Origin: Oscillospiraceae bacterium
GTDB lineage: Bacteria > Bacillota > Clostridia > Oscillospirales > Ruminococcaceae
Reading direction: 5' to 3'
Assembly (NCBI GenBank): GCA_031281115.1
Contig: JAITFV010000073.1
Span: 1-14,499 of the forward strand
DNA: 14,499 nt
Within the stretch, counting starts at the first letter, position 1, and each line of letters starts with the position of its first letter. Under the pieces are notes generated by a model. That model was not told the origin of the DNA, did not search any database, and saw nothing but the letters and a program-made list of their open reading frames with translations. This document shows positions 7,141 to 11,983 of the stretch, one piece after another. The translations under genes and the position numbers were made by a program.

Positions 7141-7161
7141 TAATTGCATATTATGCAATTA
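7141..7161. promoter_or_regulatory. 21-bp perfect palindrome, operator candidate
   Basis: TAATTGCATA (7141-7150) and TATGCAATTA (7152-7161) are perfect inverted arms around one T. It lies 15 bp upstream of the GNAT -35 box and about 44 bp from the XRE -35 box, a typical position for a dimeric regulator of a divergent region. Confidence 0.45.
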
Positions 7162-7187
7162 ATGTTGTATGTTTGTTGCATGTCGAA

Positions 7188-7206
7188 AATATTTTCTTAA
7201 AATATT
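7188..7206. promoter_or_regulatory. Inverted repeat touching the XRE -35 box
   Basis: AATATTTT (7188-7195) and AAAATATT (7199-7206) are separated by CTT. The right arm overlaps the first two bases of the -35 hexamer. It is A/T-only and may be chance in an AT-rich region. Confidence 0.3.
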
Positions 7207-7233
7207 GACTTTTTATTTGTTCATGGTTATAAT
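7205..7233 (+). promoter_or_regulatory. Sigma-A type promoter of the XRE gene
   Basis: TTGACT (7205-7210), a 17-bp spacer and TATAAT (7228-7233). Transcription would begin near 7240, about 105 nt before the chosen start codon. This is the main reason not to use the in-frame ATG at 7240. Confidence 0.85.
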
Positions 7234-7245
7234 AGTATTATGAAC
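7219..7245. promoter_or_regulatory. Inverted repeat spanning the XRE -10 box, operator candidate
   Basis: GTTCAT (7219-7224) and ATGAAC (7240-7245) flank the -10 hexamer symmetrically with a 15-bp gap. An inner palindrome ATAATA-G-TATTAT (7229-7241) covers the -10 box. XRE repressors commonly bind their own promoter this way, so autorepression is inferred. Confidence 0.45.
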
Positions 7246-7256
7246 GATGAGGTAAA

Positions 7257-7344
7257 GTTTGAAAGAAATCTAAAGATTTCTTTCAAACCCGTCGGTTTGT
7301 GCCTCAAAATCGAACTCGGCACAAATCCTCCTCAAGGGGAAGGA
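7257..7344 (+). promoter_or_regulatory. Structured 5' leader of the XRE gene
   Basis: Three consecutive hairpins fill the leader. The first is a perfect 14-bp stem (7257-7270 with 7275-7288, loop TAAA). The second pairs TTTGTGCC (7296-7303) with GGCACAAA (7318-7325), plus GG/CC across a bulged T. The third pairs TCCTCCTC (7326-7333) with GGGGAAGGA (7336-7344), hiding the ribosome site directly before ATG with one mismatch and one G-T pair. Bases 7326-7328 are used by both the second and third hairpins, so the two compete in part. The coding frame upstream of 7345 is best read as untranslated leader. Confidence 0.5.
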
Positions 7345-7755
7345 ATGACCATAAATATTATGAAATTAAGTGAAAAACTTGAAGTATTAATTCGCCGTAA
7401 CGGCATGAAAAAAACCGAATTCGCCGAGAAAATCGGTATTACCTATCGCGCACTCGCGAATTATATTTCCGGCACACGTGAACCTAAAAAATCTGTGCTT
7501 CTTAAAATCGCGGAAACCTTAGATACCGATATGGTTTTCCTCACCGATAACGCAAAAAGTCTCACCCTCACAAGCGAAGAACGGTTTTATTTCGGTGCGA
7601 CCTCGGAAGGGCGCGGAATTTTGGATGCGATGTTTTACCTTGATAAATCGCGGGAGCTTTTCGCAGGGGAGAAGCTGTCGGAGGACGATAAGCAGGCGCT
7701 GTTCAACTGCGTGACAGAGATTTATTTCGCGGCGAAGAATAAGAAAAGAGATTGA
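7345..7755 (+). CDS. XRE-family HTH transcriptional regulator
   Basis: This 136-residue protein has a Cro/cI-type helix-turn-helix at about 7-66 (KLSEKLEVLIRRNGMKKTEF, then GITYRALANYISGTREP with the recognition helix near 33-43). An uncharacterised helical C-terminal part of about 70 residues (EERFYFGATSEGRGILDAMF..., ending basic KNKKRD) follows and probably serves dimerisation or sensing. The start at 7345 has GGGG/AAGGA directly upstream; 7360 is possible. The in-frame ATG at 7240 coincides with the predicted transcription start and is rejected. It is divergent from the GNAT pair and immediately upstream of an antitoxin-like gene with its own promoter. Its stop codon overlaps that promoter's -35 box. 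The likely role is repression of its own promoter and perhaps the divergent genes. Confidence 0.85.
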   Translation: MTINIMKLSEKLEVLIRRNGMKKTEFAEKIGITYRALANYISGTREPKKSVLLKIAETLDTDMVFLTDNAKSLTLTSEERFYFGATSEGRGILDAMFYLDKSRELFAGEKLSEDDKQALFNCVTEIYFAAKNKKRD

Positions 7756-7780
7756 CTTTTTAATGACGTAAGTGTATAAT
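7752..7780 (+). promoter_or_regulatory. Sigma-A type promoter of the antitoxin gene
   Basis: TTGACT (7752-7757), a 17-bp spacer and TATAAT (7775-7780). The -35 overlaps the XRE stop codon. Transcription would begin near 7787. Confidence 0.8.
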
Positions 7781-7812
7781 ATAAGCAAAGAGAACTGAAA
7801 GGAGTGGTCTCA

Positions 7813-8037
7813 ATGTCTAATCGAGATTACGCAAGAACTCAAATTGATACCCTGCCGGAAGATATAATTGAAAAATTGGTTGAATTCATTTCATTTCAAA
7901 AATTCAATCTCGGTCTTTACGATAACGATACAGATTATTTGAATTCCGTACCGGGAATGACTGAAAAAATAAAAAACGGCATGGATACGCCGCTTTCCGA
8001 ATGTGTACCTTTATCAGAGGTTTGGGCAAATGTATGA
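7813..8037 (+). CDS. Antitoxin-like protein of a toxin-antitoxin pair
   Basis: This small acidic protein of 74 residues has an N-terminal part with a helix (LPEDIIEKLVEFISFQKF, about 14-31) and a C-terminal PLSECVPLSEVW segment (57-68). I recognise that pattern as frequent in clostridial antitoxins paired with RelE/YoeB-like toxins. The ATG at 7813 has AAAGGAG 9 bases upstream; the GTG at 7804 would overlap that site. The next gene starts within its last codons (8-nt overlap), the usual coupling of antitoxin and toxin. The antitoxin looks intact while its partner is truncated. Family assignment is from pattern memory and not from a search. Confidence 0.65.
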   Translation: MSNRDYARTQIDTLPEDIIEKLVEFISFQKFNLGLYDNDTDYLNSVPGMTEKIKNGMDTPLSECVPLSEVWANV

Positions 8038-8218
8038 TGTTAAGTTTACAAAACAAGCGCAAAAAGATGCAGTAAGAGTTGAGCGCGCCGGATTAAAGCT
8101 TAAAGCCGCAGAGATAATTGCAACCATACGCAAAGACCCGTATAATGATTCTCATTCCTTTGAAAGATTAAAGCGGCTGCGCACTGCGCAAGCCGCTTTT
8201 TCGTTAGGCATGTCCTAA
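8030..8218 (+). pseudogene. 3'-truncated YoeB/Txe-like toxin remnant
   Basis: The first 48 or so residues (MYDVKFTKQAQKDAVRVERA, then GLKLKAAEIIATIRKDPYND and SFERLK) match the N-terminal half of Txe/YoeB-type mRNA interferases in the RelE fold. The frame then enters a terminator hairpin and stops after 62 residues. Family members are usually about 85-90 residues and carry catalytic Arg, His and Tyr residues in the missing C-terminal half. The remnant is therefore expected to have no RNase activity. The junction falls near 8170, and the frame ends inside the 3' end of the opposite-strand reductase gene, suggesting a deletion or rearrangement joined the two. Confidence 0.7.
8171..8201 (+). terminator. 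Intrinsic terminator, probably bidirectional
   Basis: AAGCGGC (8171-8177) pairs with GCCGCTT (8192-8198), with an inner GCGC/GCGC stem (loop ACT), followed on the plus strand by TTTTTCGTT. Read leftward, it lies just after the reductase stop (8204) with a weaker tail TTTAATCTTT, so it can end transcripts from both sides. Confidence 0.75.
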
Positions 8219-9340
8219 AATCTCATGCGTTTCCCGGAGCTGCTCGATAATCTTCAGCTTCTGCGGGCATTTTTCCTCGCATACGCCGCATTCAATGCAT
8301 TGCCCTGCGTCCGTTCCCCAGCCGATTTCCCACGCCGCCGTGCGCTCCTCCATCGGTTTGTAAAGATTGCCGTACTCGGCTTTCGAGTAGCCGGTCAGCT
8401 CATAAACCCTGTGATAGTTCATCAGCCCGAAAACGTGCGGAATGTTAATCTTCTGTGGACACGGCAGACAATAATTGCAGCCAGTACAGTATAAATCCGA
8501 CAGCTTTTTATTCTCTGCCATCATTGCATTGATTTGCTCGATTTCATCCACTGTCAGCGCGTTTTCAATGCCCGCGATTTTAGCGTTTTCTTCAAGTTGT
8601 TCCAAGTTCTGCATACCCGAAAGTGCAACGTCTACACAAGGGTTCGCGGTGACAAAGCGCATCGCGATTTCCGCCGAGCTTTTAACTTCGCGTTTCAGCA
8701 AGCCTTTAATTACGCTCGAAGGCGCGCCGAGCCGCCCGCCGCCGACAGGTCCCATGATGACAGTGCCGAGCCCTTTTTCCTTTGCGTACTTCAATCCCTC
8801 CTCAAGCGAGCGGTCAAGCAGGTTGTATTGCAGTAAAACAGACTCAAACATGCCGCTGTCAATAATCGGGATAAGATTCTCGGCGTTGTCATGAAACGAG
8901 AAAGATATATGCCTAATCAACCCCTCATCTTTGGCTTTCAGCAGCTCTTTATAAATACCTTTTTTCATTTGCTCTATAGTGCCTATATTTATACCCCACA
9001 TATGATAGAAATCTATGTAATCGGTGTCGAGTTTTTTTAGTGAAAATTCTAACTTCGTTCTTAAGTCGACGGCGGTAAAATCTCCGGCATTATACTTAGT
9101 CGAGAGATAAACTTTGTCGCGCCAGCCCTTTAACGCCTTCCCGACCGCAACCTCGCTGTCGCCGTCACAGTACAGGGGTGCGCTGTCGATGTAATTCACA
9201 CCCAGCTCAAATGCTCTCTGCATAAGCGGTGTTGCAAGTTCGTAATTTACCTTTCCGCCTTCCGCCATCGGCAGCCGCATCGCCCCAAAGCCGAGTAACG
9301 ATGCTTTAATTCCTGTTTTCCCAAATTCTTTATAAGTCAT
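8204..9340 (-). CDS. Aldo/keto reductase with two 4Fe-4S cluster motifs
   Basis: This 378-residue protein joins an aldo/keto reductase TIM barrel (about 1-270) to a C-terminal ferredoxin-like segment. The AKR tetrad is visible as Asp52 and Tyr57 (YIDSAPLY), Lys82 (STKYN) and His113 (DFYHMWG). Cysteines at 285, 288, 291 and 294 (CTGCNYCLPCP) and at 348, 351, 354 and 358 (CIECGVCEEKCP) fit two 4Fe-4S clusters. The domain order matches a family common in anaerobes, where electrons may pass from clusters to the barrel; substrate is unknown. The ATG at 9340 has GGAGG ten bases upstream and is preferred to the TTG two codons earlier. It is monocistronic, with its own promoter and a terminator at its end. 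Confidence 0.92.
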   Translation of the reverse strand: MTYKEFGKTGIKASLLGFGAMRLPMAEGGKVNYELATPLMQRAFELGVNYIDSAPLYCDGDSEVAVGKALKGWRDKVYLSTKYNAGDFTAVDLRTKLEFSLKKLDTDYIDFYHMWGINIGTIEQMKKGIYKELLKAKDEGLIRHISFSFHDNAENLIPIIDSGMFESVLLQYNLLDRSLEEGLKYAKEKGLGTVIMGPVGGGRLGAPSSVIKGLLKREVKSSAEIAMRFVTANPCVDVALSGMQNLEQLEENAKIAGIENALTVDEIEQINAMMAENKKLSDLYCTGCNYCLPCPQKINIPHVFGLMNYHRVYELTGYSKAEYGNLYKPMEERTAAWEIGWGTDAGQCIECGVCEEKCPQKLKIIEQLRETHEILGHA

Positions 9341-9372
9341 TTTCAATTACCCTCCAAAGTTTTATTATTTCT

Positions 9373-9401
9373 ATTTTACCATGAATTTCCTGTACAGTCA
9401 A
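9373..9401 (-). promoter_or_regulatory. Sigma-A type promoter of the aldo/keto reductase
   Basis: On the minus strand TTGACT (9401-9396), a 17-bp spacer and TAAAAT (9378-9373). Transcription would start near 9366, 26 nt before the ATG. Confidence 0.75.
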
Positions 9402-9408
9402 CAAAAAT

Positions 9409-9433
9409 AAACCCGATTTTAAAAATCGGGTTT
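9409..9433 (-). terminator. Intrinsic terminator of the metalloprotease-like gene
   Basis: Twelve-base arms AAACCCGATTTT (9409-9420) and AAAATCGGGTTT (9422-9433) are perfectly complementary, with the innermost A/T pairs forming the loop. On the minus strand they are followed by ATTTTTGTT. It lies 13 bases after the stop at 9447 and directly before the next promoter. Confidence 0.85.
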
Positions 9434-9446
9434 AGAATTATTGAGT

Positions 9447-10178
9447 TTATGCGGTTGCGTTAAAATCATTGTTAAACTTATCTGTCGAGCCTACCATGAA
9501 AAGCGATTTGAAAGCAGGGTTGCTGTACCTCGTCGCAGTGGTCGTTGTGCCGCCCGAAACATAAGTCACTCCGCACTCGGCGCAGGTACTCGTTTGAATC
9601 CTCACTTGCTGCGAAATAATACGTCTGTTGCTGTCGCCGATTACTTTCTGCTGCTCACGGCGAACATGCTCCATTTCGTGTGCGCGAACCATGTACCGGG
9701 CTTCCATCGGGCTCATTTGCGTCGGCATCTGGAAAGAAACTGCCGAGTCGTGCGATTGGTCAACATAACGTCTGCTTTCGCAGGTTCCGCATCCTGTGCA
9801 GGTTTCGCATTTGCAAACGACACAGTCGCAATCTCCGCAATCGCTGCCGTGCGAACCGCCGCCGTGATTCTTAATGTAATCGTTCACGATTTCGGTATCG
9901 CTTTTACCTTTGAAAATCCCAAGTTCATATGAACTGTTACTTTCAAAATTGAACATTTTTTCGAGATGTTCTTTGTGCGCTGCCTTTCTTGCCTCAGAAT
10001 CTTTGCTGATTCCGTCGGGGTCATACCCGGATTGTTTTTCCACAGTGTATACCCTTTGGGAATCGTCAAGCCCTGTGTTCGCTTTTTCACTTTTCATACG
10101 TGAATATGCCGAATCCTGAGCGAATTTGTTTGAATCATCAACATAATTGAACCTTTGCCCGCAGTATTGCGCTATCAT
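9447..10178 (-). CDS. Putative zinc metalloprotease with Cys-rich insert, SprA-like
   Basis: This 243-residue protein carries HEMEH (167-171), an HExxH zinc motif, in the context EARYMVRAHEMEHVRRE. It is followed 30-40 residues on by CAECGVTYVSGG (199-210). That order (RAHE-x-x-H, then a Y-V-x-GG strand) resembles the SprA-related putative metalloprotease family, from memory only. A stretch of eight cysteines in twenty residues (114-133, CGDCDCVVCKCETCTGCGTC) may bind metal, and Cys199/Cys202 form a further CxxC. There is no signal peptide or membrane segment, so it is expected in the cytoplasm. The ATG at 10178 follows AAAGGGGTG with good spacing; the open frame further upstream is structured leader. 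It has its own promoter and terminator. The proteolytic role is inference. Confidence 0.75.
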   Translation of the reverse strand: MIAQYCGQRFNYVDDSNKFAQDSAYSRMKSEKANTGLDDSQRVYTVEKQSGYDPDGISKDSEARKAAHKEHLEKMFNFESNSSYELGIFKGKSDTEIVNDYIKNHGGGSHGSDCGDCDCVVCKCETCTGCGTCESRRYVDQSHDSAVSFQMPTQMSPMEARYMVRAHEMEHVRREQQKVIGDSNRRIISQQVRIQTSTCAECGVTYVSGGTTTTATRYSNPAFKSLFMVGSTDKFNNDFNATA

Positions 10179-10192
10179 TCCGGTCACCCCTT

Positions 10193-10326
10193 TCCTGATA
10201 ATAACAGGATTCCGCGGTTTGCGAGCCGCGAACGCTGTCACAGCAGCGCCCGCAGTCCGTAGACTGCGGCATCCCCGATTCCAATCAGAGATTGGAATCG
10301 GTATAAAGACACTTACACACTGTAAG
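10193..10326 (-). promoter_or_regulatory. Hairpin-array leader of the metalloprotease-like gene (copy 2)
   Basis: Hairpins by position: TCCTG/CAGGA (10193-10197 with 10205-10209), CGCGG/CCGCG (10213-10217 with 10226-10230), CGCTG/CAGCG (10233-10237 with 10244-10248), CCGCAGTC/GACTGCGG (10250-10257 with 10262-10269), a perfect 12-bp stem (10275-10286 with 10290-10301, loop AGA), and CTTACA/TGTAAG (10312-10317 with 10321-10326, overlapping the -10 box). GGAT (10207-10210) can pair with ATCC (10271-10274), enclosing three hairpins as a multibranch junction that abuts the 12-bp stem; this excludes the first small hairpin. The element lies between the promoter and the ribosome site, so most of it is in the 5' leader of about 140 nt. 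Confidence 0.6.
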
Positions 10327-10353
10327 AATAACACGAACCGCGAAAAATGTCAA
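10325..10353 (-). promoter_or_regulatory. Promoter of the metalloprotease-like gene
   Basis: On the minus strand TTGACA (10353-10348), a 17-bp spacer and TATTCT (10330-10325). Transcription would start near 10318. Confidence 0.7.
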
Positions 10354-10642
10354 TAGATTTTATTTAATTTTGTTAGAAAATCCAAATAATATCTATGTTT
10401 TTGTAGGTTTTATATAAAATTTATAATTTTTAAGCTAAAGTTTTTAATTTTCCTGTCGATATAAAAGATAATGTGATTTATATCGTGAAACCGACGGCAT
10501 TGACAATTTTATTTGCAAACAGGAATTTATATTGCCCTCCAATTAAACCTTGCCGCTTGACGGTTGCGCTTCGCCGAAAATCTGTCATGAGCGAGGTTTT
10601 TGGAAGTTCCCCCAATATTTCTGATAATATTTTTTAAATCTC
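10354..10642. other. AT-rich gene-free stretch between divergent genes
   Basis: I see no convincing gene here. It holds a long A/T-rich tract (10354-10456), one inverted repeat (listed separately), and a GC-richer patch (10545-10610). In that patch AAACCT (about 10546) can pair with AGGTTT (about 10593), and a short GCG-CTT-CGC hairpin lies between them. A 36-codon leftward frame (10588 to 10478) has no ribosome site. No riboswitch or T-box consensus was recognised. Confidence 0.5.
10457..10485. repeat. Inverted repeat of unknown role
   Basis: CGATATAAA (10457-10465) and TTTATATCG (10477-10485) are perfect 9-bp arms around an 11-base loop. It is about 160 bp upstream of the trp promoter, too far for a simple repressor site, and no promoter was found next to it. 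Confidence 0.4.
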
Positions 10643-10671
10643 TTGACATTTCAAAAATTATATGCTATCAT
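10643..10671 (+). promoter_or_regulatory. Sigma-A type promoter of the aroF-trp operon
   Basis: TTGACA (10643-10648), a 17-bp spacer and TATCAT (10666-10671). Transcription would start near 10678, just before the leader-peptide ribosome site. Confidence 0.85.
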
Positions 10672-10697
10672 GTAAAAAATAACAGAAAGGGGTTCAC

Positions 10698-10784
10698 GTG
10701 AAAATGGAAAAACTTAACGTAACTAATACTTGGCTTTGGCGTTATTTAGTGTGCTTCACTGAACCACGCCTGTTTGAGTTGTAA
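10698..10784 (+). CDS. trpL: trp operon leader peptide
   Basis: This 28-codon frame (26 if the ATG at 10704 is used) follows AAAGGGG (10686-10692) by 5 bases. It contains TWLWRYLVCF, that is Trp codons at 10731-10733 and 10737-10739, then Tyr and Phe. Two Trp codons in so short a peptide, placed after a promoter and before an intrinsic terminator and aroF-trpED, are the hallmark of ribosome-mediated attenuation. The second Trp codon sits at the base of a protector hairpin and the stop codon lies beyond it, as the mechanism requires. The peptide itself is not expected to have another function. It is too short to be found by gene-length filters. Confidence 0.85.
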   Translation: MKMEKLNVTNTWLWRYLVCFTEPRLFEL

Positions 10785-10834
10785 TTGGTTTTAATTATAA
10801 TTATGCTTAAAGCAGATTCAGCGTATCAGTGAGC
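10738..10834 (+). promoter_or_regulatory. trp attenuator: protector and antiterminator pairings
   Basis: Protector (1:2): GGCGT (10738-10742) with ACGCC (10766-10770), and TTTAGTG with CACTGAA inside it (one G-T pair). Antiterminator (2:3): GCTTCACTGA (10753-10762) with TCAGTGAGC (10826-10834), nine pairs with one bulged T. A ribosome stalled on the Trp codons would cover the left arm of the protector and free 10753-10762 to pair with the terminator's left side. A ribosome reaching the stop at 10782 would mask segment 2 and let the terminator form. Confidence 0.75.
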
Positions 10835-10860
10835 GTGCTCATAGATACGCTTTTATTATT
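10820..10860 (+). terminator. Attenuator terminator before aroF
   Basis: AGCGTATC (10820-10827) pairs with GATACGCT (10844-10851). The stem continues, after an A-A mismatch and a G-T pair, into TGAG/CTCA (10830-10833 with 10838-10841, loop CGTG), and is followed by TTTTATTATT. It ends 17 bases before the aroF start and just before the aroF ribosome site. Confidence 0.85.
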
Positions 10861-10876
10861 GAAAGGGGCAGGAATT

Positions 10877-11893
10877 ATGGTTTTTATTTTGAAACCGAAA
10901 ATATCACAGGATAAAATTGACGATTTTATCCGCGGCTGGGAAGAAAAAGGGTTTTCCGCGGTTTTGAGCATCGGAACGGAGCGCACGGCGGTATGCTTAA
11001 TCGGCAATACCACGCAGATTGACCCGGACGATATTGTTCGTGCGAGGAGCGACATCGTAGTTTCCGGGAAGCAGATTACCGAGCGGTACAAGGCGGTGAA
11101 CCGCGCTGTCAACGAAAACGGCACTGTCATTGATGTCGGCGGCGTTAAAATCGGCGAGGGATACTTCCCGGTGATTTCGGGCCCCTGCAGTGTTGAAAGC
11201 GAGGAGCAGGTGCTTGCAGTTGCCCGAAGCATAAAAACGAGCGGAGCTAAGCTGCTGCGCGGCGGGGCGTTTAAACCGAGAACGTCACCTTACGATTTTC
11301 AAGGGATGCAGGCGGAGGGTTTGGAGCTGCTGTCGCTCGCGAAGCGGGAAACAGGGCTGCCGATTGTTTCCGAAATCATGAACCAGTCGCAGATTGAACT
11401 GTTTGAAGATGTTGATATTGTGCAAATAGGCGCAAGAAATATGCAGAACTTCGATTTACTTAAAGCGGTCGGAAACCTTAAAAAGCCGGTGCTGCTCAAG
11501 CGCGGGCTTGCAAATACAATTGAGGAGCTGCTGATGAGCGCGGAGTATATCGCCGCTTCCGGCAACCCGAATGTAATTCTGTGCGAGCGGGGAATCCGCA
11601 CCTTCGAGTCAATGACCCGCAATACTCTCGATTTATCGGCAGTGATTTTATTGAAACAGAAATCGCATCTGCCTGTAATTGCAGACCCGAGCCATGCCGC
11701 GGGAATACGAAGCCTCGTTGAACCGCTCGCAAAGGCGATTATGGCGGTCGGTGCTGACGGAATTATGATTGAAACACACAACGACCCCGCAAATGCGCTC
11801 TGTGACGGCGCACAGTCGCTTGACTTAGAGCAGTTTGACGCGCTTATGCGCGAGTTGAAAAAACGCGCGGAACTTGAAGGGAAGGTGATTTAA
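10877..11893 (+). CDS. aroF: 3-deoxy-7-phosphoheptulonate synthase, type I-beta
   Basis: First shikimate-pathway enzyme: condenses phosphoenolpyruvate and erythrose 4-phosphate to DAHP. It has 338 residues. An N-terminal ferredoxin-like domain (about 1-70, MVFILKPKISQDKIDDF) precedes the barrel, as in the Thermotoga-type I-beta enzymes, where that domain mediates inhibition by aromatic amino acids. The barrel shows GPCSVES (102-108, metal-ligand Cys104), KPRTSPYDFQG (133-143), IGARNMQNF (184-192), DPSHA (270-274, His273), Glu299 and Asp310. The ATG at 10877 has GAAAGGGG upstream. An in-frame GTG at 10829 lies inside the terminator hairpin and is rejected. Heading the trp operon behind a Trp attenuator suggests tuning of pathway entry to Trp supply. 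Confidence 0.95.
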   Translation: MVFILKPKISQDKIDDFIRGWEEKGFSAVLSIGTERTAVCLIGNTTQIDPDDIVRARSDIVVSGKQITERYKAVNRAVNENGTVIDVGGVKIGEGYFPVISGPCSVESEEQVLAVARSIKTSGAKLLRGGAFKPRTSPYDFQGMQAEGLELLSLAKRETGLPIVSEIMNQSQIELFEDVDIVQIGARNMQNFDLLKAVGNLKKPVLLKRGLANTIEELLMSAEYIAASGNPNVILCERGIRTFESMTRNTLDLSAVILLKQKSHLPVIADPSHAAGIRSLVEPLAKAIMAVGADGIMIETHNDPANALCDGAQSLDLEQFDALMRELKKRAELEGKVI

Positions 11894-11936
11894 TACTGTT
11901 ATACCCTGTTATCCATTTCTTAAACGGATAACAGTA
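11894..11936 (+). promoter_or_regulatory. Intercistronic hairpin with two competing stems
   Basis: CTGTTATCC (11906-11914) pairs perfectly with GGATAACAG (11926-11934). A second upstream copy of the left arm, TACTGTTAT (11894-11902), can instead pair with ATAACAGTA (11928-11936). The 90-base gap between aroF and trpE is the longest inside the operon. No U-run follows, so this is not a classic terminator; an RNA processing or stability role is possible. Confidence 0.5.
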
Positions 11937-11983
11937 TAAACATGGCAATAAAATCTTGTTTAAGTAAAGGAGGAGCTTTGAAT

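Noticed and set aside
7240..7344. An N-terminal extension of 35 residues for the XRE protein
   Set aside because: Its ATG coincides with the predicted transcription start, has no ribosome site, and the region is filled by hairpins, so it reads as untranslated leader.
9441..9932. A 163-codon plus-strand frame opposite the metalloprotease-like gene
   Set aside because: It mirrors the real gene in GC-rich codons, has no ribosome site and runs through the other gene's Cys-rich and HExxH segments.
10036..10044. DnaA-box-like TTTTCCACA
   Set aside because: It is a single site with one mismatch inside a coding region, with no cluster of boxes, so not a replication origin.
10478..10588. A 36-codon leftward open frame in the gene-free stretch
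   Set aside because: It has no ribosome site or promoter, ends inside an inverted repeat, and I recognise no protein family. A decayed repeat or chance frame is more likely.
10829..10876. A longer aroF start at GTG 10829
   Set aside because: The codon lies inside the attenuator terminator and lacks a ribosome site, while the ATG at 10877 has one and gives the normal family length.
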